From positions 123,009-187,008 of the forward strand of contig JAGVSM010001714.1 in assembly GCA_022494885.1 (NCBI GenBank): 64,000 nucleotides of DNA, given 5' to 3'. A program made the position numbers and the translations under genes. A model generated the notes under the pieces. It was not told the origin of the DNA. It ran no database searches and was given only the letters and a program-made list of their open reading frames with translations. The DNA comes from Micrasema longulum (lineage: Eukaryota; Arthropoda; Insecta; Trichoptera; Brachycentridae). Numbering within the stretch: position 1 is the first letter of the stretch; each line of letters starts with the position of its first letter. This document shows positions 1 to 9,755 of this stretch, one piece after another.

Positions 1-475
1 GTAAAGTTGACGAATCAAAGTATTAATTCCAAACTGTCACAAGGAAAATCCCAGAGATCTTTAACAGGGCTGAATAAGATGGCTAAAGAAATTATTTTTC
101 TACCAAACGCGGAGCCGCATTCGGAATAGTTTTATTTTATTTTATTTTGGAAACCAATAGTTCAAGATTTTGTATTTGCCGTATTTTAGTAGTGAAAAAT
201 AACGTGTGGACACATTTCCAATGATAATCATAAACAAATTATATGATTAATGAACAAGTTTGTATATTGTCTAAGGGAAGAGACCATGCAGGGGACTACT
301 GCGAGACATTTTATTTATTTAAATAAAGTTCCATTGAGCGTGTTGTTAAAATTTATGTTTGTGTAAAAAAAAATGTTTGTAGTATTATTTAATAATATGC
401 ATGCTTCTTTTTTCTATTATGTTATATTCCAACTCAACACAGGACTTTTGGGCGTAATTGTTTTTTTTTGTAATA
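1..475. other. A+T-rich sequence without a recognised gene
   Basis: I see no coding motif or clear repeat here. A short stretch at 269-299 resembles one arm of the hairpin at 28698-28743 (shared core AGAGACCA-TGCAGG-GAC), so part of this may be old retrotransposon sequence. Confidence 0.4.
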
Positions 476-536
476 TGTGACCTTATATAAGGTTATATTA
501 TATAAGGTTATTCATATGAATAAATAAAAAAACATT
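476..536 (+). repeat. Probable LINE 3' end (hairpin plus A-rich tail)
   Basis: A short palindrome (CCTTATATAAGG) is followed by an AATAAATAAAAAAA-like tail. The same layout, a small hairpin just before a simple A-rich tail, ends the LINE-like segments at 22340-22385 and 53050-53098. No coding sequence of this copy is recognisable upstream. The call is by architecture only. Confidence 0.3.
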
Positions 537-551
537 ACATTACAGAAGTAT

Positions 552-559
552 ATTAAAAT
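552..559. repeat. Left 8-bp target-site duplication of the hAT element
   Basis: ATTAAAAT, identical to 1214-1221 on the other side of the element. Confidence 0.8.
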
Positions 560-1213
560 CAGAGGCGGTTCCTTAGTATGTGCATAAGTGCAGTGCAAGA
601 AAATATTTTTGTAAAGAAATGAGTAATTTTATTGATAGTAAAAATATGTTATAAGTAGGTAGAAAGAAACAGGGATTCGTTGCAATATTATACACGTAAA
701 CATCATAATATTTAATACTAGCGCCAAAAGATCTAGCGAAATCGACTCTAGCGGACGGACTCATCTTGTCTACGCATGCGCAATCGGCCCAGTGCATATT
801 CTGTTTTGCGCAATATTTTACCCTGAATTTGTAAGAACTATATTATATCTCCTAAAATCGTCATTTGAGCGAGACAGAAAATGCTTCATACCGATGAATT
901 GTGCGTTGGAGAGAGAAGATAATATACATATTCCGGGCATTGCCGACGCATGCGCAGATTTGAAGTTCGTTTAAAATGTCACTTAGAACATGCGTAATGA
1001 CATGATATTAGGACAAATTTAGTTAACTATAACGTGCGTATTATGTTGGGCGCATTTAGCGTTTTTAGTTCCGATGCGCGGGTTGTCATACTAGTGCTCG
1101 TTTATCACGTCAGACCTATCATATTATTTTAATATTATTGAACCTAATAATATACAAGTTGACAACATGTAAAAAAATGCACTGCCAATGTTTTCGGTCA
1201 GGAGCCGCCAGTG
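560..1213. mobile_element. Non-autonomous hAT-type DNA transposon
   Basis: The left end begins CAGAGGCGGTTCC and the right end, read inward, begins CACTGGCGGCTCC. This matches the CAGNGGCGG-type terminal inverted repeats of hAT elements. The 8 bases before it (552-559, ATTAAAAT) are repeated exactly after it (1214-1221); an 8-bp target duplication is the hAT hallmark. The 654-bp interior has no transposase motifs, and its short open frames (for example 573-797 minus and 792-974 plus) look like chance. It was presumably moved in trans by an autonomous relative. The perfect duplication suggests a fairly recent insertion. Confidence 0.85.
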
Positions 1214-1221
1214 ATTAAAAT
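1214..1221. repeat. Right 8-bp target-site duplication of the hAT element
   Basis: ATTAAAAT, identical to 552-559. Confidence 0.8.
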
Positions 1222-1263
1222 ACACAATTACTATAAATTTATAAAGAGTTATGACAAAGAATA

Positions 1264-1704
1264 TTGAGGAAACCATTGCAACATTCGAAAAAAGAATTTT
1301 CAGAGTTATCTATTCAGAGCCCCATGAGAGAAAACAATCATTGGCGTCGTCGCTACAATGGAGAGCCAAACGATGTCTACCGAGCGCCCGATGTAATCAA
1401 CTCCATCAAGGTGGGACGCTTGAGGCGGGCCAGCCAGGACGACGAAAACTCCATGAAATGCCTAACTCTCTCTGTGCCACAAGGACGGCGAAGACCAGGA
1501 AGGCACAAAATGCGATGGATGGACTGCATCAGCGCAGATATGACAATGTTGGATGAGGAATTGGAGAGGAAGAGCAGCAGACCGGCAAGAGTAGAGGAGA
1601 CTCCTGGATTCAGTCAAAGCCCACCCAGGACTGCCGAGCTTATGATGATGATGATACATTTAATGGGGGAACTGAACACGCGTTATAAAAGGAAAGAGAA
1701 GTGA
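1264..1704 (+). pseudogene. LINE (RTE-like) reverse transcriptase C-terminal relic
   Basis: The translated frame carries the region that follows the RT core in many RTE-like non-LTR elements: IKVGRLRRASQ (normally IK.GRLRW.GHV), then QGRRRPGRHKMRWMDCISAD, which fits the GRP..RW.D.V..DL motif. The nucleotide sequence ends in an ATGATGATGATG microsatellite (about 1641-1655), a usual RTE-type 3' tail. The copy is strongly 5'-truncated: endonuclease and RT catalytic motifs are absent. A second frame (1251-1556) carries parallel peptide pieces, so frameshifts are present. It is a dead insertion. Confidence 0.6.
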
Positions 1705-1735
1705 AATCATGAATTTACGAATACGTATTAATATA

Positions 1736-1800
1736 TATATTCCCATCCCCAATCCCCTCTTCTTTAACTCATATGGTGCCCATGTGGCTTTACTGTGAAA
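1736..1800. repeat. Short dispersed repeat shared with 3896-3962
   Basis: The segment from TTCCCATCC to CATGTGGCT and CACTGTG-like sequence here closely matches 3896-3962. It abuts LINE 3' ends in both places, so it may be LINE 3' UTR. Confidence 0.45.
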
Positions 1801-1807
1801 TCATCTA

Positions 1808-3770
1808 CCATCCATTATTATTATTATGGATAACTTATATAGCGCCATTTTCGTAATAAAATACCTCAAGGGCGCTCTACATAGTGATTCTATTGTTAAA
1901 TTAATTTAATTGAAGCTTTTAAATTTGTAATTTAATTAAAACAATTTAATTTGTTGTCACATGCTACGGATTTATTCAAATGATTTAGAGAACAAGTGGG
2001 TTTTAAGTTTTTTCCGAAACATCACTTCACTTTCACAGCCTCGCACCTCTGCTGGGAGAGCATTTCATGCCATAGGGCCTGCGACCGCAAATGCGCGTTC
2101 ACTAAATTTAGTGCGCTGTTTGCGTAGAGGTATAATAACTTTTTCTCTCGCCGTAGACGTAGCTGATCTAAGCGTGAGACGCCTGTCAGCTACTTCATCT
2201 GGAATGCATAGTTCCCTTGGATATTCCGGAGCAGAGTTGTGCAGCGACTTATACATAAGCCAACAGAGTTTCTATTCGACCCTCTGTGGAAAACGTAGCC
2301 AGTGTAGTTCCCGAAGTAGTGGAGTGATATGACTGAACTTAGAGATTCCGAAAATAAGTCTCGCTGCGGCATTCATTACAGATTGTAGGTGAGTAATTTT
2401 GTTCATTGGTAGACCTGCATAGATACCATTACAATAATCGACTCTAGACACTACAAACGCATTTATTAATTGACGGGCAGCATCAACCGGCAATTTTTTG
2501 CGTATGCATTTAATTTGTCTCAGCTGGTAGAAGCATGAACTTATCGTTCTATTAATTTGAGCGTCAAGAGAAAGGTCAGAATTGAGTAAAACTCCCAGTA
2601 GTTTAACGGTGGGTAAAGCGGTACTCGGTACATTGGGTAGAGCCGTATCCTGGATCAAATTCTGTCATCTGGCTGAAGCCACCCACAGTTGTTCAGTTTT
2701 CGATGGGTTTAATGTTAGTCTGTTTTCAGCCATCCAGTTTCCTATTTTCTTGATGCATCCATCAATTAAATTGACAAGCATACTTCTCTCTTCGGTTTGC
2801 AATAAAAATAAATCTGCCTATCATCTGCATAGCAGTGAGACCACAATCCACATTCTTTGATAATGTTCTCTATATCTTTAGTGTAAAGGAGATAGAGAAG
2901 TGATCCGAGTACTGACCCTTGAGGCACTCCTATAGACACCCGAAAGTTGGTTGAGCTTTTACCCTGGAACACAACTGCATATTCTCTTTCATTAAGATAT
3001 GAACTGAACTACATATGTGCCTGATCGCGGATACAATAAGTTTTCTCCAGACGTTCAAGCAAAATATTATGGTCTACAGTATTGAATGCAGCACTCATGT
3101 CCAGAAGAGCCATTAACACCAGATTACCAGAGTCTACCGCCGTTAAAATGTCAGATAGTTACTCTTATCACTCCCGTCTCCGTGAAATGGAAACATCGGT
3201 ATGCCGATTGCGTTACCGAAAATAAAGAATTCTGCTCGATATAGTTAACGAGCCTATGAGAAACTATTTTTTCTAGTATTTTTGATACGATGGGAAGATT
3301 TGAAATAAGGCGAAAACTGGAAAAATCTTCCACATCTAGTTGAGAATTTTTTAAAAGTGGAGTTACATTTGCTTTCTTTATGGCTGGTTCTCGGTACAAT
3401 GCTGCGCTCTATGGATGTATTAATTAAAGCTGTTAAAAATGGAGCTAATACGTTAATGCATTTTTTCAAAAGCCATGTTGGAATCGGATCTAATATACAT
3501 TGTTTGTTGGGTAATGCCGCAACAATTTTTTTAACCTCATTTATAGATGTTGGTTCAAATTTACTGAATTTTTTAAGGGCATTAGCTAAAATTACAGGTT
3601 TTTTCGCTGAACTACACGCCAGTCTGATTTTTTCGACTTTATTTGTAAAAAAGTCGGCAAAATCAGTGGCAGTAGCGCCTGTGTTAGATGTCTCTGCTAT
3701 ACAGTCACCACGAACAGATTGAAGGCTTTGCCAGAGTTGTTTTGGAGACTTTTTCTGTTCGTACACCAGA
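1808..3770 (-). pseudogene. Non-LTR retrotransposon (CR1/L2-like) RT relic, LINE group 1
   Basis: From high to low coordinate the minus strand encodes successive RT pieces in different frames. First is KKANVTPLLKNSQLDVEDFS and SNLPIVSKILEKIVS (RT blocks 1-2, about 3400-3150). Next is GVPQGSVLG (about 2930-2904) with the catalytic YADD (about 2831-2820). Then VKLLGVLLNSDLSLDAQI, SRVDYCNGIYAGLP, LQSVMNAAARLIF and HWLRFPQR (2658-2272), which form the usual post-RT region of CR1/L2-like LINEs. The 3' UTR runs to about 1808 and ends in a TTA-type microsatellite (read ATAATAATAAT on the minus strand). At least four frameshifts and the missing endonuclease show it is 5'-truncated and dead. Related copies lie at 14815-15145 and at 15225-15350 plus 18114-18265. 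Confidence 0.85.
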
Positions 3771-4160
3771 AACTAGATTATCAAGGTGTTTCAAGAGTAG
3801 CTCAGTTTAAATCACACCTGAAGAAACATCTCCTTTCACCTCATTCTATTATTTACCAGTTCATGGTTTACCTATTCGTTCTTATTCTCAAAACACCCTA
3901 TTCATTCCCATCCATAATTCATCCTTATTCAACTCATATAGTGTCCATGTGGCTCCACTGTGGTAGAACAGTAGGTCTGTTTAAATCACGCCTAAAGAAA
4001 CAGCTCCTTTTTCTTATTCTCTCCTCATTTCCTCTATATTTATTCTATTATTCTTATTGTAGACTAATATCGATATTATTTCACTTTTATGCACATATTT
4101 TCAGTTCTATTTTTGTATCTATTTTATGTAAAAATAAAAAAATTCTCGCAGACGTTTAAA
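3771..4160 (+). pseudogene. LINE C-terminal end, two joined copies
   Basis: An open frame contains the peptides RVAQFKSHLKKHLL and GLFKSRLKKQLL about 65 residues apart. Each resembles the terminal FKS.LK..LL motif that ends CR1/L2-like ORF2 proteins, so two 3' ends seem to be joined or duplicated. The stretch between them includes the segment shared with 1736-1800. It starts where the opposite-strand LINE (1808-3770) ends, making a head-to-head junction. No RT motif is present. Confidence 0.5.
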
Positions 4161-4280
4161 AAAATACATATGGCGCCATTTTTCTGAAAATTACCTCAAG
4201 GGCACAGTACAATAAATATTAGATAGAGACAGAGTGATGTGACGTTCTATCCTCTGTACCTTTCCCGTGATGGTTTATTG
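4160..4280. repeat. Fragments of two LINE 3' ends
   Basis: Positions 4165-4200 (GGCGCCATTTTTCTG, then TTACCTCAAGGGC) match the LINE group 1 3' UTR seen at 1830-1870 and 14830-14875, minus orientation. Positions 4215-4275 (GACAGAGTG, then CGTTCTATCCTCTGTACC, then GTGATGGTTTATTGTTG) match the terminal codons and tail of the LINE at 49092-49811, plus orientation. Both are fragments without useful coding content. Confidence 0.5.
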
Positions 4281-4384
4281 TTGTCGTTTTAGTAATAATG
4301 TTAACAATCTGGTACACAAAAATAACTTGGAGAACATACAAATTTGAGTTTTTTATGTAGGTACTCTAAGAAATGTACAAAAAT

Positions 4385-4790
4385 AGGAAAATATAACGTA
4401 CTACGAATACCGATAAAAATATACGAATTGGATTGAGACTAATTAATTTTATTTTCAAAATCAATACGGATATTGTGGAGAAATGTATTCATATATAACA
4501 TTAAAAACGAAAATATAAAAAAAATGTCATTAGAAAAACGCGAAATGTTTGGCATTAATAGTTGTGACGTCAAGATTCGTGACGATGTTCTATAAAAAAT
4601 GGAATGCTTCGGAACAAAGTTAAAAATGAGCGTGAACCGTGACGTATTAGGGGCGTGGCCAATGCAATGACGTTTTTACGGGAATTCAAAATTGCAAATT
4701 GAAAAATATTTACTATGCCGCTAATAAGTAGCAAAAAAAAATTTTTTTCACATACCTTTATTACTTTTTTTATCACGATTATTTAAAAAT
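4385..4790. repeat. Dispersed repeat I, copy 1
   Basis: Matches 21365-21700 along its length. Shared anchors are TACTACGAATACCGATAAAA, GACGTATTAGGGGCGTGGCC, and a shared AATTCAAAATT-type block followed by CCTTTATTACT. No coding motif is seen. The class is unknown; it could be the 5' or internal non-coding part of a transposon. Confidence 0.55.
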
Positions 4791-5200
4791 GTTTTTTTTA
4801 ATGATATTTTCTTATTAAAGCCACAAACTTGCAGGAAACAGACGGTTACGTGTTGGAATTTCGCTGTTGATTAGGATTTTGGATCTCACAACATTGAAGT
4901 TTTATATTACTATTCCTGATCTTACCGGCGTCAATTTCTGAGGAAGTAATAACCTTCAGGCCAGATAATAAAGGATAATACTGCAAGAAATCATACAAAA
5001 AAAAGGCCTTTTGAATACGTGTCACCATTTGATTGTGGACACCGACAGGGCCTGTATGGATAAGAAAAAAAAACATTATATTGATTCCGATTATATTTTT
5101 TCTACAAAAATGGTTACAAATAAGAAAAGTTAATGTATGAAAATAACGTTTGGAATAATTAAAGTAATATTAATTTGAAAAATATTTTTCCCAGTTCGGG
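4790..5200. other. A+T-rich sequence, nothing recognised
   Basis: There is no motif or repeat match that I can see. An open frame at 4846-5076 (minus) has no family features. Confidence 0.4.
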
Positions 5201-5204
5201 TCTG

Positions 5205-5430
5205 GCGATATGAGATAAAGATTTTTATTGGTTCGTATCAGGTGAGGAGCAGAAGGTGACAGGCGCTACTAAAGGAAGCCGCCCTCGCTCGTCATCTCGC
5301 CATAATCCTCTCAATCCTTTATTTATTATTCCGAGGGATATCACACCCACCGGCCATGACTGTCCTGACTGCTGTCACGCGTTATACTGTCACACGTTAT
5401 ACTGTCACGGAGCGGATTAGTATTGCCATA
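5205..5430. other. Moderately G+C-richer unique stretch with a short tandem repeat
   Basis: At about 5370-5410 a 16- to 17-base unit (ACTGTCACRCGTTAT) occurs twice and starts a third time. I did not identify the surrounding sequence. Confidence 0.35.
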
Positions 5431-5524
5431 ATTCTATTAAGGGAAATCTATTATTATATTGGTACCTGTTTTTCGAACCGTCAACAAATATTTAATAAAA
5501 AAAACATGTTGGTTCGGTTGACCT

Positions 5525-5712
5525 GAAACGGTTGAAAGCTTGCCCGCCACATACCGCACACTGCATCTGAGGTCATAAGTCTTCTTAGTGGAGCCCACAT
5601 ACAATGAAAAATGTCTCATTGCTGAACGAGAAAGGCTGCCCGAGGAAGTTCTATGTTATCTGGTAGCCTTGGCACATTTGCGCTGAAAAAAGGTAATCCA
5701 GAAGTGACGCCT
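5525..5712 (-). repeat. Dispersed repeat L, copy 1, with a conserved short reading frame
   Basis: Read on the minus strand this matches 53925-54120 on the plus strand, from AAGGCTACCAGATNAC through CGGGCAGC to GGCAAGCT. Both copies can be read as a peptide of the form M..F.LYVG(S/T).K.TY.LRC.VRYV.GKL. I do not recognise the protein. It may be a transposon reading frame relic or simply a repeated non-coding sequence. Confidence 0.55.
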
Positions 5713-5721
5713 AGATACTCT

Positions 5722-6282
5722 TATTTGTTAATAGGAGAGAACCTAGCGACATTACTTTCACATCTAGTCGTTCGTTTTATTAAAGTGACAGTTATGTCGA
5801 AATTTAATTCGACTTCAAAACTTACTTATTTTTCTCTCATATTTTAATTATTATATATTTTAAGAAAAAAAGTGCCAACCTCAAAACGATTAAAATTTTT
5901 AATAAATCATAATTAAAGGAAAAAAAGGTGGAAAAAATTTTTGATACTTTTAATGCGTAGATAGTTCTAGACCCGTCGGTATAAAACATCAATATGTACT
6001 TGCATCAAAACTTGATAGTGGGGGTATCGGTACTATACCTTTGTAGTCGGTCGGGACTAGGACGTCATACTGAAGCTATGTCATTTTACAGTGTAGATAT
6101 GTGTACCGTAACGTACGCTTCCCTTTGATTCATATCGATGTACCTACCCAAAACTTGAAGGTGGGGGGTCGGTAGTATGTCTTTATAATCTTCAACTATA
6201 AGGAATTCATCTTCAACTATACCGTCACGGTGAAGGTATGACGTCTTTATCTTCCCATCATAATCGAGGTCCCTACACAAAT
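5722..6282 (-). repeat. Dispersed repeat H, copy 1, with a shared peptide
   Basis: Aligns with 36408-36832. Shared anchors are TTCGACTTC/TTGACTTCG followed by TTACTTATT, then AGTGCCAACCT, GGATCAAA/GCATCAAA-type segments, and CTTCCCATCATAATCG at the far end. On the minus strand both copies encode DYDGK(I/L)(K/R)TSYLH followed by GI.ED. The internal part of this copy (about 6010-6130) is longer. I do not recognise the protein, and stops interrupt longer frames. Confidence 0.6.
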
Positions 6283-6284
6283 AA

Positions 6285-6744
6285 GCATAATAATATATTT
6301 TTAAAACTCTGCCGCTACTATTGAATACATTCGCACATACGGATGGGCAAAAATCCCGAAAATTGAAAACGACCCTTATGTTGTGATTTATTTACACATT
6401 CACTGTATTTTCCATCGAATTATCGTTAGTATCGAATAGTCTCGAAGTCTCGAAAAGTCTCGAGATCTGTTATTAGTTTTGAGTTTATACACTATATCTG
6501 TTTGTTTACTATAAATATGTATGTAGAACTGTTAATTTCCTAAATAAAATAAAATAAAATATTTAGATATAAAAAATAATTAAACAATGTGTTCAGATAA
6601 AACTTTAAAAAGGAAAAGAATTTTTATATTTTTTTATTTAAGAGGTACAAAAAATAAATATATTAACAACGATAAAATTTTTTCGTCTCAAAAAAAATAT
6701 TAAAAAATAGTTATAGTAATAACAATTGAAAAAAATAAATATGC
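6285..6744. other. A+T-rich sequence without a gene
   Basis: Contains an AAATAAAATAAAATAAAAT run at about 6541-6560 that could be a decayed LINE tail. Otherwise nothing is recognised. Confidence 0.4.
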
Positions 6745-7320
6745 CTCCGTGGTCTGGTCTCCATTTTATGTCAATCGCATAAATCACATTGAATCAGTCC
6801 TACATCGCTTGCTTCGAAAAGTAGCGTGGATTGGACTTGGACTAGAGAGTGATTCTAATGCTGAAATAGAGTCAATGTTAAATATTTCTAGTCTACAAAA
6901 ACGTAGAACTAATATTGACTCCATATATATGTTTGGCATACTAAATGGTATAATCGATGTTCCATAATTACTGGGACAAGTAAAATTCAATATTCCGACT
7001 CGTAGATTGAGAAACAATGAAGCACTGTTCATCGATCAGCATAGAACAAACTATGGTCTAAATTCTCCAATGACCCGTCTTTGTCGTATTGTTAACTCAA
7101 GACAAGATCTGGACTTTTTTGGTTTCAGTTTACAACGATTTAAATAAGCACTAAATAAATAGTCCAGATCTTGTCTCGATGTCCCTTATATTTGTCAATG
7201 CTTCGTTTCTTTTTTAAAATCGTTTTAACTGTTCTTCATTGTTATATTTAAAACCTTTAAATTATATACATGGACTATTAAACTTAATTTATTTAATAAA
7301 TACTATTAAACTTAATTTCG
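6745..7320 (+). pseudogene. LINE group 3 C-terminal relic with 3' UTR
   Basis: The frame reads VWSPFYVNRINHIESV (post-RT region), ISSLQKRRTNIDSIYMFGIL (the SL..RR..D..F..KI motif), then after one stop FNIPTRRLRNNEALFI, HRTNYGLNSPMTRLCRIVNS and DLDFFGFSLQRFK. This order (VWSP, LQKRR, IP.R, NY...SP..R, LD.F...L..FK) is the C-terminal end of a jockey/CR1-like LINE ORF2. Stops at about 6965 and 7145 and the lack of RT core motifs show a 5'-truncated dead copy. Related copies: 14640-14812, 37900-38710, 51740-52160. Confidence 0.75.
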
Positions 7321-7508
7321 GCAATAGTGGCAAATCACTAAGCATTTTTACCGTCGCGTCGATTTATTACACAGGCAAAACGATTAATATGAATAAACCA
7401 TATAAATGAGAGTAGATTGAGACTTTCGTATTACTTTTTGGTTTTTTGTCTTGGTCAAAAAATGAGGTTTTCTCGTCTCCAATTTTTATTCAAATATACT
7501 GTGTTTAA

Positions 7509-7616
7509 CCCTCGATGGATGCGTTGTAAAATATTACAGGTATACATATATAATTTGATTCAATTATTATAATATATATGTATACCTGTAATATTTTACA
7601 ACGCATCCATCGAGGG
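7509..7616. mobile_element. piggyBac-type hairpin MITE with TTAA flanks
   Basis: The two arms, 7509-7552 and 7573-7616, are exact reverse complements over 44 bases around a 20-base loop. The ends begin CCCTCGATGGATGCG and each is flanked directly by TTAA (7505-7508 and 7617-7620). A terminal CCC plus a TTAA target duplication is the piggyBac signature. The 108-bp element is almost all terminal repeat. The perfect arm identity suggests a young insertion or a very stable foldback. Confidence 0.85.
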
Positions 7617-7620
7617 TTAA

Positions 7621-8092
7621 TAATATAGACCTAAAACTAAGAATACTCCTAATCAAGACCTATGTATGGAGTATCTTGATGTATGGCTGCGAGACATGGT
7701 GCCTATCCGAAAGAGATAAACGGATACTAGAGGCTTTTGAGATGTGGTCCTATAGAAGACTATTAGGAATTTCCTGGAGAGACCACATTACAAATGAGGA
7801 GGTTCTCCAAAGAATCGAAGGTGGAAGGCACCTGCTCAGGACCTTGTCCAAAAGGCGAGCGAGATGGATCGGCCATGTAATACGTCAAGAAGGCCTCCTG
7901 CATGTCATATTGGAGGGGATGGCCGAGGGGACAAAAAGACACGCCGAGAGTACCTGGAGGACCTATTTGAGGACGTGCGCTGCTCATCATATGTTGACTT
8001 TAAAAGAGCCGCACAAGACAGGGAGGAATGGAGGAGAAGAATGAATGTAATTGCTGCCAGCTAATCCCAGGATTGAGACCAGAGAAGAAGAA
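7621..8092 (+). pseudogene. LINE reverse transcriptase C-terminal relic
   Basis: Starting at NIDLKLRILLIKTYVW the frame reads MYGCETWCLSERDKRILEAF, RRLLGISWRDHITNEEVLQR and RRARWIGHVIR. It shifts frame near 7880 to REYLEDLFEDVRCSSYVDFK and AAQDREEWRRRMN. This is the common C-terminal region of a non-LTR element after the RT domain (YGCETW, RR.L.I.W.D..TN..V, RW.GHV, A.DR..WR). It ends with an AGAAGAAGAAGA tail. It is 5'-truncated and carries one clear frameshift. It starts immediately at the TTAA that flanks the upstream hairpin. Confidence 0.75.
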
Positions 8093-8094
8093 GA

Positions 8095-8915
8095 CATATA
8101 TAATAATGTATAATTCTAGACATTTTTTAGCCATAACTTGCCATTGATTTGTTAATTCGTGCACAGTGAAACACCAATAATATATTTATATAAAAAGAAG
8201 CATTTACTTTAAAAAAAAAAAACGCGGTTTTCTTTAAAAAACATCTACATCTTTTGATCTGCTAAGAAATTGTATCAGAGCTTTCACATTTATTTATAAT
8301 AGCTTAAATTGTATCGGTGTGAAAAAAATGAAAAAAGTAACTTTACTGATTACAAATCCTTTTGTATGGTGATGGACGTTATAATTTAACACTGCTTCTA
8401 TAGAAAACCGGCTTTATTGTTTCATTCCCTTTGAAGACGGTCTATTTTACAATCTAATAAGTATAATTGATGTATTTTTTGTTCACCTGCGCGTATTTAC
8501 TGACGTTACTAGGCCCGCCATTGTTTACCTGTCTTGTTTCAAATTTACAAAGAGCTTTGCGCAAACAAGTGCAATTATGTTTGTTAGAAATTTTCTCGCT
8601 TAGCTACGGATTAAAGCGCTCGCGATCTTTGTACATAGAACAATAATAATTATCAAGTTTAGTAATTAATGGCTTTGCAAGGCTCGTTTGGGCAATATAA
8701 CGGTTTAGCCATTTTTATTAGATATGTGGAAAGTACTCATATGTCGGAAACCGTATTGTTTTCATGATGCAGAACGCAAAATACAAAACTAATGACTTAC
8801 GATTTGGAATTATTGAAACATATAATAACAACTACTATAACAACATTTTTTTTGCGATACCTTGCTGTTTTTTGGGGTGAGGAAAATAGGGTCTTAATTT
8901 TGATTACCGTGGGTG
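8095..8915. other. Long stretch without recognised features
   Basis: A+T-rich. The portion at 8517-8640 is somewhat richer in G+C but has no coding motif or repeat match that I can see. Confidence 0.35.
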
Positions 8916-8916
8916 C

Positions 8917-9271
8917 CTTATTTCGGATACAACGGACAAGATGAAACGTGTCCGTTGTATCCGAAATAAGTATAATAATGAAACTTTTATTCCAGACATA
9001 CCGAGCAAATAAATTTGTCTTTCTTGTTAAATCCTGTACACTTCTTGCAAACCATCTTGATTTATTGCACCTAATCCAATTTCTCTCGTGTGTCCTCATA
9101 TTCTTAATTTAATTCTTGGTACGACATACACTCAGCATCTTCAGGATCTTCTTAATCATATTTCGATTCATTTGATAGAAAGAGCTCTTCGTCTGAAGAA
9201 CTTGAAAAGTTTACTTTATTTTCATTGGTTTCCTGGTGGCGCAGCGACTGATTTCGGGTATCCGAAATAAG
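8917..9271 (-). mobile_element. Small inverted-repeat element with a transposase C-terminal relic
   Basis: CTTATTTCGGATAC at 8917-8930 is repeated in inverse at 9258-9271, bounding 355 bp. The left end is itself a hairpin: 8917-8938 and 8949-8970 are exact 22-base complements. On the minus strand, pieces such as DEELFLSNES, EDPEDAEC, WIRCNK and KKCTGFNKKDKFICSVCLE appear in different frames. They resemble the acidic stretch plus Cys-rich PHD-like tail (WI.C..C..W.H..C.G...F.C..C) found at the C-terminus of some pogo/jerky-like transposases. Frameshifts and stops make it non-functional. The superfamily is tentative. Confidence 0.5.
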
Positions 9272-9274
9272 AAA

Positions 9275-9639
9275 CCCTTATGTTTCCGAAAATAGGACAC
9301 TACTAAAATAATTAACAGATTACATGTCAACATAATCTCATAAACTTTGACGTATAATCGACTTGAAACAGCGAATATACTATGATACCTTCATATTAAA
9401 CTTTAAAATATAGTATTGATTTTTTTATTTTTGTTACCAACAAAGTAATACTTGTAAACAATACGTACAGAATAACAAATAACAAGACCAATTACGAGTT
9501 TCGTAAAGAAACAAAAATATAAAAAACAAAACGTACAGTTCGCTAGGGGTGAAAGAAAGTGGGATGGAAAAATAAGGAAGAAAGAGCAAGTAAATATAAA
9601 ACAATGCAAAAATAAATAAAAATGAATATAAATGTACAC
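9275..9639. other. A+T-rich stretch, nothing recognised
   Basis: No family motif is seen. The long open frames on the minus strand over 9403-9839 come from low-complexity composition. Confidence 0.35.
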
Positions 9640-9755
9640 ACAACATACATACATATACACACACACACAAACATCCATACGTGTATATATGTATAAGTGA
9701 ACATATGTGCATACACAAATGCACATACGTTCATACATACACGCACATATATATA
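9640..9755. repeat. Low-complexity CA/TACA-rich microsatellite
   Basis: Irregular ACATACATACATATACACACAC-like sequence followed by alternating TATA/TGTA and further CATACATACACGCACATATATA. The frames through it are low-complexity shadows. Confidence 0.7.

Noticed and set aside
8917..8970. microRNA precursor
   Set aside because: The arms are perfect and short, and the same end sequence recurs at 9258-9271 as an inverted repeat, so a transposon end is more likely.
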